Source: Streptomyces kaniharaensis (GTDB lineage: Bacteria > Actinomycetota > Actinomycetes > Streptomycetales > Streptomycetaceae). Taken from it: a DNA stretch of 64,000 nt. The translations under genes and the position numbers were made by a program. Below are positions 26,905-35,419 of the stretch, one piece after another. The stretch covers positions 124,001 through 188,000 of the forward strand of contig NZ_WBOF01000002.1 in NCBI RefSeq assembly GCF_009569385.1, read 5' to 3'. The stretch's first letter is position 1; each line of letters begins with the position of its first letter. Below the pieces are notes generated by a model, which ran no database searches, was not told the DNA's origin, and worked only from the letters and a program-made list of their open reading frames with translations.

Positions 26905-27228
26905 TCATGCTCGCTGTGTCCCTTTGCTGTCTGGGGTGGTAGCGGTGTTCTGGTAGCCGGTTCGACCGAGCACGCCGGCGCCGCGGACGACGGTGGTGCT
27001 GTCGGCGGGCTGGGCTTCGAGGGCAACGATCTCCAGCTGCATGCTGCGGATCTCCGCGTTGCGCTGTTCCAGCCAGATGTTGGCCTCGCTCATCGGCTCC
27101 CCGTAGCGCTCGGTGTGCCGGGCCTGCCGGGTGGCGACCAACGATTGCGTCTCAGCGAGTTGGCGCTGGATGTCCGGGAGGAAGGTGCGGTCGGTGGCGA
27201 TCTCCACATCCTTGTCCCGGTCGCTCAT
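26905..27228 (-). CDS. hypothetical protein fused to an IS-derived N-terminus
   Basis: The first ten residues (MSDRDKDVEI) are the start of the integrase-core IS transposase; the remaining ~97 residues (TDRTFLPDIQRQLAETQSLV ... MSEANIWLEQRNAEIRSMQL) form a helical, probably coiled-coil protein unrelated to it. The junction is near 27198. An IS fragment therefore replaced the 5' end of a resident gene, giving a chimeric frame. The IS end is at 27339-27355 (GGATGACATTCTCGGCA). Confidence 0.45.
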   Translation of the reverse strand: MSDRDKDVEIATDRTFLPDIQRQLAETQSLVATRQARHTERYGEPMSEANIWLEQRNAEIRSMQLEIVALEAQPADSTTVVRGAGVLGRTGYQNTATTPDSKGTQRA

Positions 27229-27355
27229 CGGCAGCAGCCTCAAGGCAGCGAACGCGTTGGTAACAGTCAGGTATGCCAGGCGGAGCAACACGAGTGATCC
27301 TCCCTGCCGCAGCCACCAAGCAAGTCCTTGAGCTGCATGGATGACATTCTCGGCA
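27200..27355 (-). pseudogene. 5' end fragment of the integrase-core IS
   Basis: The minus strand reads LVLLRLAYLTVTNAFAALRL then LPMSDRDKDVEI, the same N-terminus as the copy at 4972-5590. The outer terminal repeat lies at 27339-27355. Everything after residue 30 of the transposase is gone. Confidence 0.7.
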
Positions 27356-27922
27356 GGCTCAGGGCCAGGCCAGCGCGGCTTCCGTGGATCAGCGGCCTCC
27401 TGGCGGCCGCGCTCGGCTCGCATCTGCCCCCGGTCCTGACCCTGACGGTGGGACAGGTCGAGATCATGGTCCGCTTCCGGTAGCGGAAGGCCGGCCCGAG
27501 CCCGCTCGGGGGTTCGAGCACGGGCCGGCTCCTTCAGCGTGCGGGCGTGCACCGAGCCCACGCACCCCCGGCTGCGCCAGCGCAGCGACGGCGCCCGGCT
27601 GCGGGATGGTGCCGGCCTCGGTGCCGGTCTCGGCCGTGCTGACGCCGCTGGCCGCGTCCGGCAGCCACAACCGGGCGGAACGGCCGCGGTGCGCGGCACC
27701 CCTCCCGGAGGCGCGCACTTCGACTTGGCGGCCGTCAAGCTGCCCCCGGCCGTCGCCCAGCCCATGCGCCGCACACTTACGGGTCGTCCGCGTCTTGCAG
27801 TCAAATGACTGATGCGCGCCCGGGTGCGGATCGGCAAGAGTCGAGGGCGCCGGGTGTTCCCGGTGGCGGGCGCGGGGACGTGCCCGCGTGCTTGTCGACT
27901 CACGAACTCGAGGAGTACCGGG
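27356..27922 (+). other. non-coding region with a strong hairpin
   Basis: No convincing gene. At 27490-27529 the arms GCCGGCCCG and CGGGCCGGC enclose a second stem (GCTCG/CGAGC). It may terminate transcription or be a structured RNA element; it is not a tRNA. The end of the region should carry the promoter of the secreted-protein gene. Confidence 0.4.
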
Positions 27923-28531
27923 ATGGCAACCAGTCAGTGGCGTGCCGGGAAGTGGAAGATGGCCGTGATCGCCGGGGCTGCGGCCATTGCCGTCACCGGC
28001 GGCATCGCCGCCCCGGCCGGCGCGGCGCCCCAGTCAGGTTCGGTGGCGGATCGCCTGAGCATCGGGACCCAGGACTTGTCCGGCGACGTGCAGCTGGGTG
28101 ACCCGGCGCCCCCCCGGGACCACCCGGGCGGCCGCCCGCTGATCAGGCACCACTGGGTCGTCCGGTTCGGGTACGCCACCGTGTCCGCCTTGAACCAGAG
28201 GACCAATTACGCCTGGCAGAGCAATCACAAGGACTGGACGGTTGCCATCGTGGGCAACAACATCCAGGGGAAGGAGGTCACCATCTACACCAAGATCACC
28301 AACAATCTGATCTACGGTGAAGGCGGCGTCACGGATGGCGCGACGTATGAGACGTCAAAGGTGGCGCTTGCCCACAACACCATCGTGGCTCAGGGGAACG
28401 TCAACATCGTCACCGAGATCGTGAACGTCCACTTCATCAGCCCCAAGTTCGAGGATGTCTACAGCGCCCAATGCCGTGCCCAGGAGGACCTCCGCAACCC
28501 GGTGGAAAAGCTCACCTGCCTCATGAGTTGA
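27923..28531 (+). CDS. secreted protein of unknown function
   Basis: 202 residues from ATG 27923, with GAGGAG eight bases upstream. A Sec signal peptide is clear: basic start, hydrophobic core AVIAGAAAIAVTGGIAA, cleavage after AGA-A near residue 34. The mature part is Asn/Thr/Val-rich and probably beta-structured (YATVSALNQRTNYAWQ, EVTIYTKITNNLIYGEGG) with two cysteines near the C-terminus that could pair. No family recognised. It has its own terminator and lower GC than the flanks, suggesting a stand-alone acquired gene. Confidence 0.75.
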   Translation: MATSQWRAGKWKMAVIAGAAAIAVTGGIAAPAGAAPQSGSVADRLSIGTQDLSGDVQLGDPAPPRDHPGGRPLIRHHWVVRFGYATVSALNQRTNYAWQSNHKDWTVAIVGNNIQGKEVTIYTKITNNLIYGEGGVTDGATYETSKVALAHNTIVAQGNVNIVTEIVNVHFISPKFEDVYSAQCRAQEDLRNPVEKLTCLMS

Positions 28532-28568
28532 GCCGCAGCTGGGCACACGAGGGCCGTGCCAAGCCGGA

Positions 28569-28606
28569 ACGGCCGGTCGCTCACAGTACCGACCGGCCGT
28601 TTCTTT
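28569..28606 (+). terminator. Rho-independent terminator of the secreted-protein gene
   Basis: ACGGCCGGTCG (28569-28579) pairs perfectly with CGACCGGCCGT (28590-28600), 10-base loop, followed by TTCTTT. It lies 38 bases after the stop codon. Confidence 0.85.
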
Positions 28607-28681
28607 GCGTGCGCGCCCAGATGGTGGTGATCCAGGTGAGGCACGTCCTCGAGGTCCTGCACGGGTTGCCGCCAGGCCCCA

Positions 28682-28894
28682 CTGGTCACCGCCCTCCTGG
28701 CCGCCCTCATCCTCGACAGCGCCGACGCTCCGAAGGCCGAGGCGCTGCGGCCGATGATGCGCAACTCTGAGCTGGGCGACATCAACGTCGGCACGCTCTC
28801 GGACGAGCTGCTGCTGTGGGCGCGGACGGGAGAGGACTATCCGCGTCCGGGGGCGGCCGGGTGGCCGGCGCCGGACGGACCGTACCTCGACTGA
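28682..28894 (+). pseudogene. C-terminal fragment of a hypothetical gene
   Basis: The frame reads LVTALLAALILDSADAPKAE, LRPMMRNSELGDINVGTLSD, ELLLWARTGEDYPRPG and ends PYLD at TGA 28892. Composition is natural, but there is no start. The stop codon is the first base triplet of the IS fragment that follows, so the true 3' end may be lost too. Confidence 0.4.
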
Positions 28895-29241
28895 GTGACC
28901 GCGAGAAAGACGTTGAGATCCTGGCCCTGCGCCATCAGATCACGGTGCTGGAAAGGCAGCTGAGCGGACAGCGGGTACGGTTCGACGCGAGCGACCGGGC
29001 CTTCCTCGCAGCCCTGCTGCACCAACTCCCGGCACAGGCGCTGCGTCGAACGCGCTTGCCGGTGCAGCCGGACACCGTCCTGCGCTGGCACCGCGACCTG
29101 GCCGCCCGTCGTCATGCCGCCCGGTCCCGGCCCAAGCGCGGAGGCCGACCGCGGACGGTGGGCTCCGTCCGCACCCTGGTGCTGCGCCTGGCCGACGAGA
29201 ACCCGACCTGGGGCTACCGCCGCCTGCACGGCGAGCTACTC
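28892..29241 (+). pseudogene. internal 350-bp fragment of the integrase-core IS
   Basis: Nearly identical to the reverse strand of 5177-5526 (two amino acid differences in about 118 residues). It covers SDREKDVEILALRHQITVLE to WGYRRLHGELL. Neither IS end is present, so this is an internal piece placed between two unrelated genes by recombination. Its last bases provide the stop codon of the LuxR-type gene on the other strand. Confidence 0.85.
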
Positions 29242-31983
29242 CGGCAGCCTGGCGAGCGCGTCGCGCAGCGCGGCCCGCGAGGTGATGCCCAGCTTGGGGA
29301 AGACCCGGTAGAGGTGCGAGCTGACGGTGCGTGGTGACAGCCCGGTGCGCTTGCCGATGTCCTTGTTCGTGAGGCCGCGGGCGGCGAGCTCGGCGATCCG
29401 GCGCTCCTGCCAGGTCAGCACCGCGAGGTCCGGGGCCGACGGGCCCGGGAGCAGGCCCGCGTGCCGCAGTTCGGTGCGGGCCCGGGCCTCCCACGCCGTG
29501 GCGGCGAGGCGGTTGAACTCCGTGGCGGCCAGCAGCAGCGGTTCCTTCCGGGCCGCTCGCGGTGCCCTCAGCTGCCGCAGTCGGACAGCGTGCGCCAGCC
29601 GGACGCGCGCCAGTTCGAAGGGGAAGTCCCGGGCTGCCGGGTGCGCCTCGACCCGGGCGTACGCCTGCGCCGCCTCCGCAGGATCGTCCGCGGTCATCGC
29701 GAGGCCGCCGTAGGCGGAGAGGGCCAGCCGGGGAGAGGCCTGCGGCAGGCCCGCCTCGCACGCTGCCAAGGCGTGCCGGCGCGCCTCCTCCAGGCGGCCG
29801 CTGTAGAGCGCGGCCTCCAGCAGTTCGAGCAGGGCCCGGGGGGCGATCTGATGGGAGTGCCGATCGAAGCTGCCCGGCGGCGTCATGCCTATGGCATACA
29901 GGTACGCCGCCTCGAAGTCGCCTTCGGTGAGCGCCGTTCCGGTGGCGATCGCCTCCGTGATCTGGGTGAGCAGGCCGACGCCGCGCGGCCGGGCCCAGGC
30001 GTCCACGGCGGATTGCAACTTCCGCGCCGTGTCGAGCCGCCCCTGTCTGGCCGCGAGCTGCCCCAGACAGGCCCGCCCGTGGTAAGCGAGCAGGACGTGG
30101 CCGTGCTCGGTGGCCAGTTCCAGCGCGCGCTGCGCGGTCCGTTCCGCCTCGTCCCAGTCACCGGAGTACATTTGGTCGAGCATCAGCATCCGCAGCAGGA
30201 TCATGGCACTCGAGACGGCGCCATCGTCCTGCTCACGCTCGACTGCGCGCCGCAGCTGGGTGCGGTACTGGCTCAGGACGTCGACGTGGGACGCGCAGAC
30301 GGCCAGTCGGGCCAGGTCCCAGGGCGCGAGGTGCGCCGGGTCGGCGAACGCCTGCTCCAGGCGGGCGCGCAGGCCCACCCCGCTGCGTGCAACCGCGCTC
30401 GCGTCCCGGTACATCGCGGTCAGCGGGTGGACCCGTTCCCCAAGGGCCTCGAGGATCCGCTCGGCCTGCTGCCACAGGGCGGGGTCCCCCGCGTAGTGGG
30501 CCATGGTGACCAGCGCGTCCACCGCGCGGGGCAGGGTTTCGTCACCGGACTTCGGCTCGCCCTCCAACCGGCGCTCGATCGCCGCCGCGAGCCGCCGGAA
30601 CGCGGGCCGGACCGCTCCGGCCTGGACGAAGTCGGCGTGGGCGGAGGCGAGGACGGCGGCCAGCGGCTCGGCTGTGCCGGGTTCCGCGACCGAGCGGTGG
30701 AGCAGCCGCTGGGCCTGGTCCAGCAGGGCTGCCTGGCTGGCGATGTAGGCCGCGTCCGCGAGCCGTCGCGAGCGGTCAGCGGGTCGCTCGCTCAGCTCCG
30801 CCGCGCGGGTCAGCCAGGTCACCGCGGCGGCTGCCCCGCCGCGCCGAACGGTGGACTCGGCCGCCGCCTGCAGCACCTCGGCCACGGACTCGTCCGGGTC
30901 GACGGTCGCGGCGGCCAGGTGGCCCGCGTACCGCTCGACATCGTCCCGGTGCACGCCGGCCAGTTCGGCGTGAGCGGCCCGGCGCTGGTCGGGCGTGGCC
31001 AGCTGGACGACTGCGGATCGGACCAGCGGGTGCCGGAATACGAAGCTACCGGTGGCGGCGTCAACGTCGAGCAGGCCGGACGCGGCGGCCTGCTCGACGT
31101 TCCGCATCCGGTAGCGGCGGCCGTGGCCATCGCCCCGCAGCCGGTCGAGGGTGCCGTCGAGGGCACCGCGCAGGAGTTCCGCGCGGGCACCGTGATCCAG
31201 ACGCTCGATCCGGGCGGCGTAGAGGAGTTGGAGGCGTCGGGACAACGGGAGCGCGGTGCCGTCGAGCGGGCCGCCCAGGGGGTGTGGCGCGGCCAGGTGG
31301 AGCGGGAGCTCGTGCAGGGCCAGCGGGTTGCCCTGGGCGTGGTCGAGGACGGTGCGGCGGACGCGCTCGCCGAGCCGCGGGTGGTGCAGATCCAGGAGGC
31401 GTCCGGCGGCATCGGCGGACAGCGCTGCCACGGGCAGTTCGGGCAGGCGGGCGTTGTCGAACGACGAGCGCGTGTCGGCGCGCAGGGCGATCAACATCTT
31501 CACCGAACCGGCCGACAGCCGCCGGGCGACGAACCCGAAGACCTCGGCGCTCGAGTCGTCCAGCCATTGGCCGTCGTCGATCAGCAAGGTCAGCGGCCGA
31601 TCGGCACCGGCCAGGGCCAGCAGGTCGAGCACGGCGATGCCCAGGGACATGACGGACGGTGGCTCGCCGCTTCCGCGCCCGAACACCCCTTCGAGGACGG
31701 AGCGTTGCCGCGTGTCGAGTTCGCCAGTGCGCTCCAGCAGCGGGTAGAGGCACTGGTGCAGCCCGGCGAACGGCAGTTCCGACTCGGCCTCTACCCCGGT
31801 CACCCGGATCAGCGCGTGGCGTTCCCGCACAGCCACACCGGCCACGTGGCCGACCAGGGCGCTCTTGCCCACGCCCGCCTCGCCCCGCAGCACCAGCGCC
31901 TGTCCCCCAGGAGCGGTCACGAACGACGACAGCAGGGCCAACTCGCGCTCCCGACCGATCAAAAGCGCGTCCAACGGGTCCAT
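29236..31983 (-). CDS. LuxR-family ATP-binding regulator (LAL type)
   Basis: 915 residues from ATG 31983, with GGTGGGGG upstream. N-terminal AAA region with Walker A RGEAGVGKSALV and Walker B LTLLIDDGQWLDD; a long TPR-like helical middle; C-terminal LuxR helix-turn-helix (LTWQERRIAELAARGLTNKD ... SPRTVSSHLYRVFPKLG). LAL proteins are large pathway-specific activators often found in secondary-metabolite clusters. It lies 1.1 kb from the terpene operon and points the same way, so control of that operon is plausible. The stop codon is inside an inserted IS fragment, so the last residues may not be original. Confidence 0.93.
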   Translation of the reverse strand: MDPLDALLIGRERELALLSSFVTAPGGQALVLRGEAGVGKSALVGHVAGVAVRERHALIRVTGVEAESELPFAGLHQCLYPLLERTGELDTRQRSVLEGVFGRGSGEPPSVMSLGIAVLDLLALAGADRPLTLLIDDGQWLDDSSAEVFGFVARRLSAGSVKMLIALRADTRSSFDNARLPELPVAALSADAAGRLLDLHHPRLGERVRRTVLDHAQGNPLALHELPLHLAAPHPLGGPLDGTALPLSRRLQLLYAARIERLDHGARAELLRGALDGTLDRLRGDGHGRRYRMRNVEQAAASGLLDVDAATGSFVFRHPLVRSAVVQLATPDQRRAAHAELAGVHRDDVERYAGHLAAATVDPDESVAEVLQAAAESTVRRGGAAAAVTWLTRAAELSERPADRSRRLADAAYIASQAALLDQAQRLLHRSVAEPGTAEPLAAVLASAHADFVQAGAVRPAFRRLAAAIERRLEGEPKSGDETLPRAVDALVTMAHYAGDPALWQQAERILEALGERVHPLTAMYRDASAVARSGVGLRARLEQAFADPAHLAPWDLARLAVCASHVDVLSQYRTQLRRAVEREQDDGAVSSAMILLRMLMLDQMYSGDWDEAERTAQRALELATEHGHVLLAYHGRACLGQLAARQGRLDTARKLQSAVDAWARPRGVGLLTQITEAIATGTALTEGDFEAAYLYAIGMTPPGSFDRHSHQIAPRALLELLEAALYSGRLEEARRHALAACEAGLPQASPRLALSAYGGLAMTADDPAEAAQAYARVEAHPAARDFPFELARVRLAHAVRLRQLRAPRAARKEPLLLAATEFNRLAATAWEARARTELRHAGLLPGPSAPDLAVLTWQERRIAELAARGLTNKDIGKRTGLSPRTVSSHLYRVFPKLGITSRAALRDALARLPE

Positions 31984-32390
31984 GGTCCCCCACCTGCCAT
32001 GCGGCATCCGTTCTCCGTGACCACCCGCCGACGCGTTCTCCTCGAACCCGGTGGTCTTCCTCATGTGCCCGGGGCCACCGGTCACCGGGACATCATGGTC
32101 GACTCCGCAGGAGCAGTCACATCGGCCGGCCCCAGGGCGGGGCGGCAGGCCGAGCTCGCACAGCGGACGATCTGCGACGCGCCATCGCCTTCCTACGGCC
32201 CCACACCCTTCCGCGGTCGCGCCGAGCCGACACCTGACAAGCAGTGCGCCGGGCGGACCACCACTGCGCCCGTGCGGCCCAAGCCGGCGAACAGTGCGCG
32301 ACCGGCCGCACCTTACTCTCGGTCGACCACGGGGCACGGCTGCCGGCGTGGCTGTCCGGCAGTGGTCAGCGCGGGGTTGTCCGAGGCCGG
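31984..32390. other. divergent intergenic region
   Basis: About 400 bases between the LAL gene and the divergent HEAT-like gene, so it should contain promoters for both. No repeat or RNA gene seen. Confidence 0.4.
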
Positions 32391-33098
32391 GTGCGGGATA
32401 CGGATCATGTCCTCTCACAAGATCTCCGCTACGGCGTGTGCCTGGACCCGGCGGGGGTGCTTCACAGCACCGATTGGGCGTCGCTCGCCCATGCCTATGG
32501 CCCGGCTGCGACCACTGCGGACGATCTGTGCGGGCTGCTGGAGGAGGATTCTGAGGTCCAGGCCGCGTCGCTGGGCCGGTTGGAGATGTCGGTGCTCCAC
32601 CAGGGGTCGCTCCTACTCCGCGACCGCGCCCGCGGCCCTGTACATTGCCGGGATTCTCCCGCATCCGCGTACGCTGGCCGTTCACGAGAGCTTTTCCCGT
32701 GGGACGACCGCAGGCGGCTGCTCAGGGCAGCGCTGCTGGAATGGCTTGGAGAGTTCGCCGAGTCCGCGGCCTGGGAAGAGCAGGCTCCGGCTGGTCCGCA
32801 GGACGCGGACGACGCCGACGCCCTGGAGGCCGTGCGTGCGTGCCGGGCTGTCCGGCCGCAGATCTTCGACGCCATCACGCCGTTTCTGGACGACCAGGAC
32901 GAGACGGTCCGGGAGGCGGCACTCGGCGCCGTGACGCATCTGCTCGCGGCCGACGACCTCGCCGATCGGATACCCGCTGCGGCCGACCGGCTGGAGCACA
33001 TGGCCCGTGGCGGGGGAGAGCACCGCGAGCGCGTCGGTGCGCTGCTCACCCTGGCCAGCTGGGGACGGGACACCGCGATGCTGCTCACCGATGATTAG
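32391..33098 (+). CDS. HEAT-repeat-like protein, interrupted by two compensating indels
   Basis: GTG 32391 starts RDTDHVLSQDLRYGVCLDPA. The start and end of the frame are coherent (LHSTDWASLAHAYG ... AITPFLDDQDETVREAALGA), but residues 70-102 make sense only one frame over: YSATAPAALYIAGILPHPRT. One extra C near 32610 and one extra T near 32694 restore it. The repaired protein looks like an actinobacterial HEAT-like alpha-solenoid often paired with immunity or effector genes. As written, a product of the same length with a scrambled middle would be made. Confidence 0.6.
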   Translation: MRDTDHVLSQDLRYGVCLDPAGVLHSTDWASLAHAYGPAATTADDLCGLLEEDSEVQAASLGRLEMSVLHQGSLLLRDRARGPVHCRDSPASAYAGRSRELFPWDDRRRLLRAALLEWLGEFAESAAWEEQAPAGPQDADDADALEAVRACRAVRPQIFDAITPFLDDQDETVREAALGAVTHLLAADDLADRIPAAADRLEHMARGGGEHRERVGALLTLASWGRDTAMLLTDD

Positions 33099-33123
33099 GG
33101 ACAGGAGGTGAATGGCCAGCCGG

Positions 33124-34323
33124 TTACCAGGTGACAGGGAGCGCCTCGACGCCGTAGACCGTCGAGCCCTGGCGGTAGCGGAGGGCGGCTTCGGGGACGG
33201 CGAGTCGGAGGGTGGGGAAGCGGCGGAGCAGGGCCGGCAGGGCGATTTTCAGTTCCAGTCGGGCCAGTTGCTGGCCGAGGCACTGGTGGGTGCCGAAGCC
33301 GAAGGACAACTGGGCGACCGGGCGGCGGCGGAGGTCGAGGTCGTCGGGGCGCTCCGGGACGAGGGCGGGGTCGCGGTTCGCGGTCAGGGGAGAAAGCAGT
33401 ATCTGCTCGCCTTCGGCGATTCTGTTGCCGTTGAGGTCGACGTCGGCCACGGCCGTGCGCAGGAGCGGTGCGGGGATGGCGAGATGGCGCAGGAGTTCCT
33501 CTACGGCTGTGCCGGTGACCGTGGGGTCGTCGCGGAGGGCGGCGAGTTGATCCGGATTGCGGAGCAGGGCCAGCACGCTCAGGGCAAGCATGGTCGCCGT
33601 GGTCTCGTGTCCCCCGACGAGGAGGGTGGTTGCGAATCCGATGAGTTCGTCGTCGGTGAGCTCCGCGCCGTGCTGCCGCACCACCGTACCCAGCACTCCC
33701 TCCCCGGGGATGGCCCGGTTGCGGGTGACGATGTCCGCCATGGCCGCGTTCAGTTCGGCCGAGGCGGCCACCAAGCGGTCGGCGTCGGCCGTCCCGTCCA
33801 TGATCACCTGGGAACAGCGCTGGAACATGGACCGCGTCCCGTACGGGACGTCGAGCAGTTCGCAGATCGCCAGTGAGGGGATGGGCAGGGCGAACGCCTC
33901 GACCAGGTCGACGACGGGTCCGTGTTCCATCATGGCGTCGAGGTGATCGGAGACCATCGTCTGAATCGCGGGCCGCAGTTGTTCGACCTGGCGGACGGTG
34001 AAGCTGCCGGTGAGCATGCGACGGAGGCGGGTGTGCTCCGGACCGCTGTAGGCAGGCAGGAAGCCTGGGTGGTTGAACAGGGTGCGCGGCAGCGTCGGGT
34101 CGATGCCATTGCCCGTCACCAGGCGCTCGTCCGCGAATGCGGCCCGGACGTCGCCGTACCTGGTGATGACAACGGCTTCGATCTCGCCGCGCACCGGATG
34201 GAGGACGCGCAGGCGCGGCAGGCCGTCCTCCTCGCGCATGCGGAGGAGGTCCGGTGACGGGTCGAACGGGCAGGTCCGGTCCCGTTCGGAGGCTACGAAG
34301 GACGCTGAGCGGTGATCGGGCAT
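33124..34323 (-). CDS. cytochrome P450, third gene of the terpene operon
   Basis: 399 residues, standard for soluble bacterial class I P450s (CYP105-like). I-helix VGGHETTATM, ExxR in EELLRHLAI, haem loop FGFGTHQCLGQ with the Cys. Starts 63 bases after the terpene synthase stop. It needs ferredoxin and a reductase, neither encoded here. Expected to oxidise the terpene or its first oxidation product. Confidence 0.93.
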   Translation of the reverse strand: MPDHRSASFVASERDRTCPFDPSPDLLRMREEDGLPRLRVLHPVRGEIEAVVITRYGDVRAAFADERLVTGNGIDPTLPRTLFNHPGFLPAYSGPEHTRLRRMLTGSFTVRQVEQLRPAIQTMVSDHLDAMMEHGPVVDLVEAFALPIPSLAICELLDVPYGTRSMFQRCSQVIMDGTADADRLVAASAELNAAMADIVTRNRAIPGEGVLGTVVRQHGAELTDDELIGFATTLLVGGHETTATMLALSVLALLRNPDQLAALRDDPTVTGTAVEELLRHLAIPAPLLRTAVADVDLNGNRIAEGEQILLSPLTANRDPALVPERPDDLDLRRRPVAQLSFGFGTHQCLGQQLARLELKIALPALLRRFPTLRLAVPEAALRYRQGSTVYGVEALPVTW

Positions 34324-34386
34324 GGTGCATGCTCCTCAGCTGATCGATCCTGGGGACGCCGTCTTGTTGTGGTGGCGAGCGTCGGC

Positions 34387-35388
34387 CTACACGCGGTACC
34401 GGGTGGAGGTGTGGTGCCAGTCGTAGGCGCCACGGATCGTGGTTTGCAGTGCCTCCGTGCAGTAGCGCTGCAGCAGTTTGCGTTCGGTCGGGTCTAGGTG
34501 GCTCGTCGCCGTTGCGTCGAGAAGGGCGCGGTGGGCGCTGGCGAACAGTTCCATGGCTTCGCTCTGGCGGCGGAGGACCTTCTCGATCGCTTCCAGCCGG
34601 GAGAGCCCGTGTTCCCGTTCCAGGCAGAGCACGAGGTTGTTCGGCTCCCCCAGAGCCGCGTCCTTGTCCAGGGAGACGATGTCGTTGTCGCAGATGATGA
34701 ACGTCTTCGTCATCTCACGCATGATCGACAGGTGCGGCAACGCGTACAGGTGGTCAGGGAGGACGCACGAAGACAGGCGCTCGGCAAGGTCGATGACCGG
34801 TGCCACGCCGATGGTGTGGCGCCGGACGCGCAGGTACGTGCCCAGGGACATGGGGGTCTCGGCCTGCCGGCTGCGCGCCTCGTGGACGTGGTGGTCGAGG
34901 TAGGAAGACCAGTGGACTGCAGATCGCTGGATCCAGTCCTCGGGCATGTCCTGGCAGCTGCGTCGTCGCATGTCGGCGAAGGCACTGGCCAGGGGGAACG
35001 GGGACGTCTCGCTGGTGGTGCCCTCCTTGACGAGTTCGACGAGGTAGCGGACTCGCTCGGGCGACCGGCCCCACTCCTCGTCGAGCGCGTCGTCGAACAG
35101 GAAGTACCAGCTCTGCTGGTCGACTCCGAGGTCCAGTTCGTCTCCGGTCGCGTTCGGATAGAACATGGCCGCGATCAGCGGGAACTGGCCCTTGAGATGG
35201 TGGGCCTCCTCCGCTTCCGAGGACAGGAAGCCGAAGGACTTCGGCCAGGCGATGTGGCGGTCGTGGGCGGCTCGGAAGTCCGGACTGATCCGGCGGGGAA
35301 AGGGGACAGGAACCGGGGCCGCGAGCCCAGGGTTGTTGTCGGTCACGGACCCGGGCACGGGCACGGAAGGCTCTGCCGTCGATGTCAT
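34387..35388 (-). CDS. class I terpene synthase (sesqui- or diterpene cyclase)
   Basis: 333 residues. The metal-binding Asp-rich motif is FDDALDEEW (Asp99, Asp100, Asp103), and the NSE triad is NDIVSLDKD (Asn235, Ser239; Asp in place of the usual final Glu). A diphosphate-sensing Arg region (RVRRHTIG) and a C-terminal RY pair (STRYRV) are present. It cyclises a linear prenyl diphosphate; the product cannot be read from sequence. It lies between two P450 genes on the same strand, 31 and 63 bases apart, making a compact oxidised-terpene operon. No prenyl diphosphate synthase is nearby, so the substrate comes from elsewhere. Confidence 0.92.
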   Translation of the reverse strand: MTSTAEPSVPVPGSVTDNNPGLAAPVPVPFPRRISPDFRAAHDRHIAWPKSFGFLSSEAEEAHHLKGQFPLIAAMFYPNATGDELDLGVDQQSWYFLFDDALDEEWGRSPERVRYLVELVKEGTTSETSPFPLASAFADMRRRSCQDMPEDWIQRSAVHWSSYLDHHVHEARSRQAETPMSLGTYLRVRRHTIGVAPVIDLAERLSSCVLPDHLYALPHLSIMREMTKTFIICDNDIVSLDKDAALGEPNNLVLCLEREHGLSRLEAIEKVLRRQSEAMELFASAHRALLDATATSHLDPTERKLLQRYCTEALQTTIRGAYDWHHTSTRYRV

Positions 35389-35419
35389 GGTGTGGCGGAC
35401 CTCCAGAAGCGGGGCCGGT

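Noticed and set aside
27490..27529. Possible tRNA or tRNA-derived attachment site (GGTTCGAGC resembles a T loop)
   Set aside because: The stems do not form a cloverleaf and no anticodon arm or acceptor stem is present.
29461..32934. A 1157-codon open frame on the plus strand
   Set aside because: It is antisense to the LAL regulator, has shadow-type composition (Arg/Gly/Gln-rich) and no domain. Long antisense frames are expected in DNA of this GC content.
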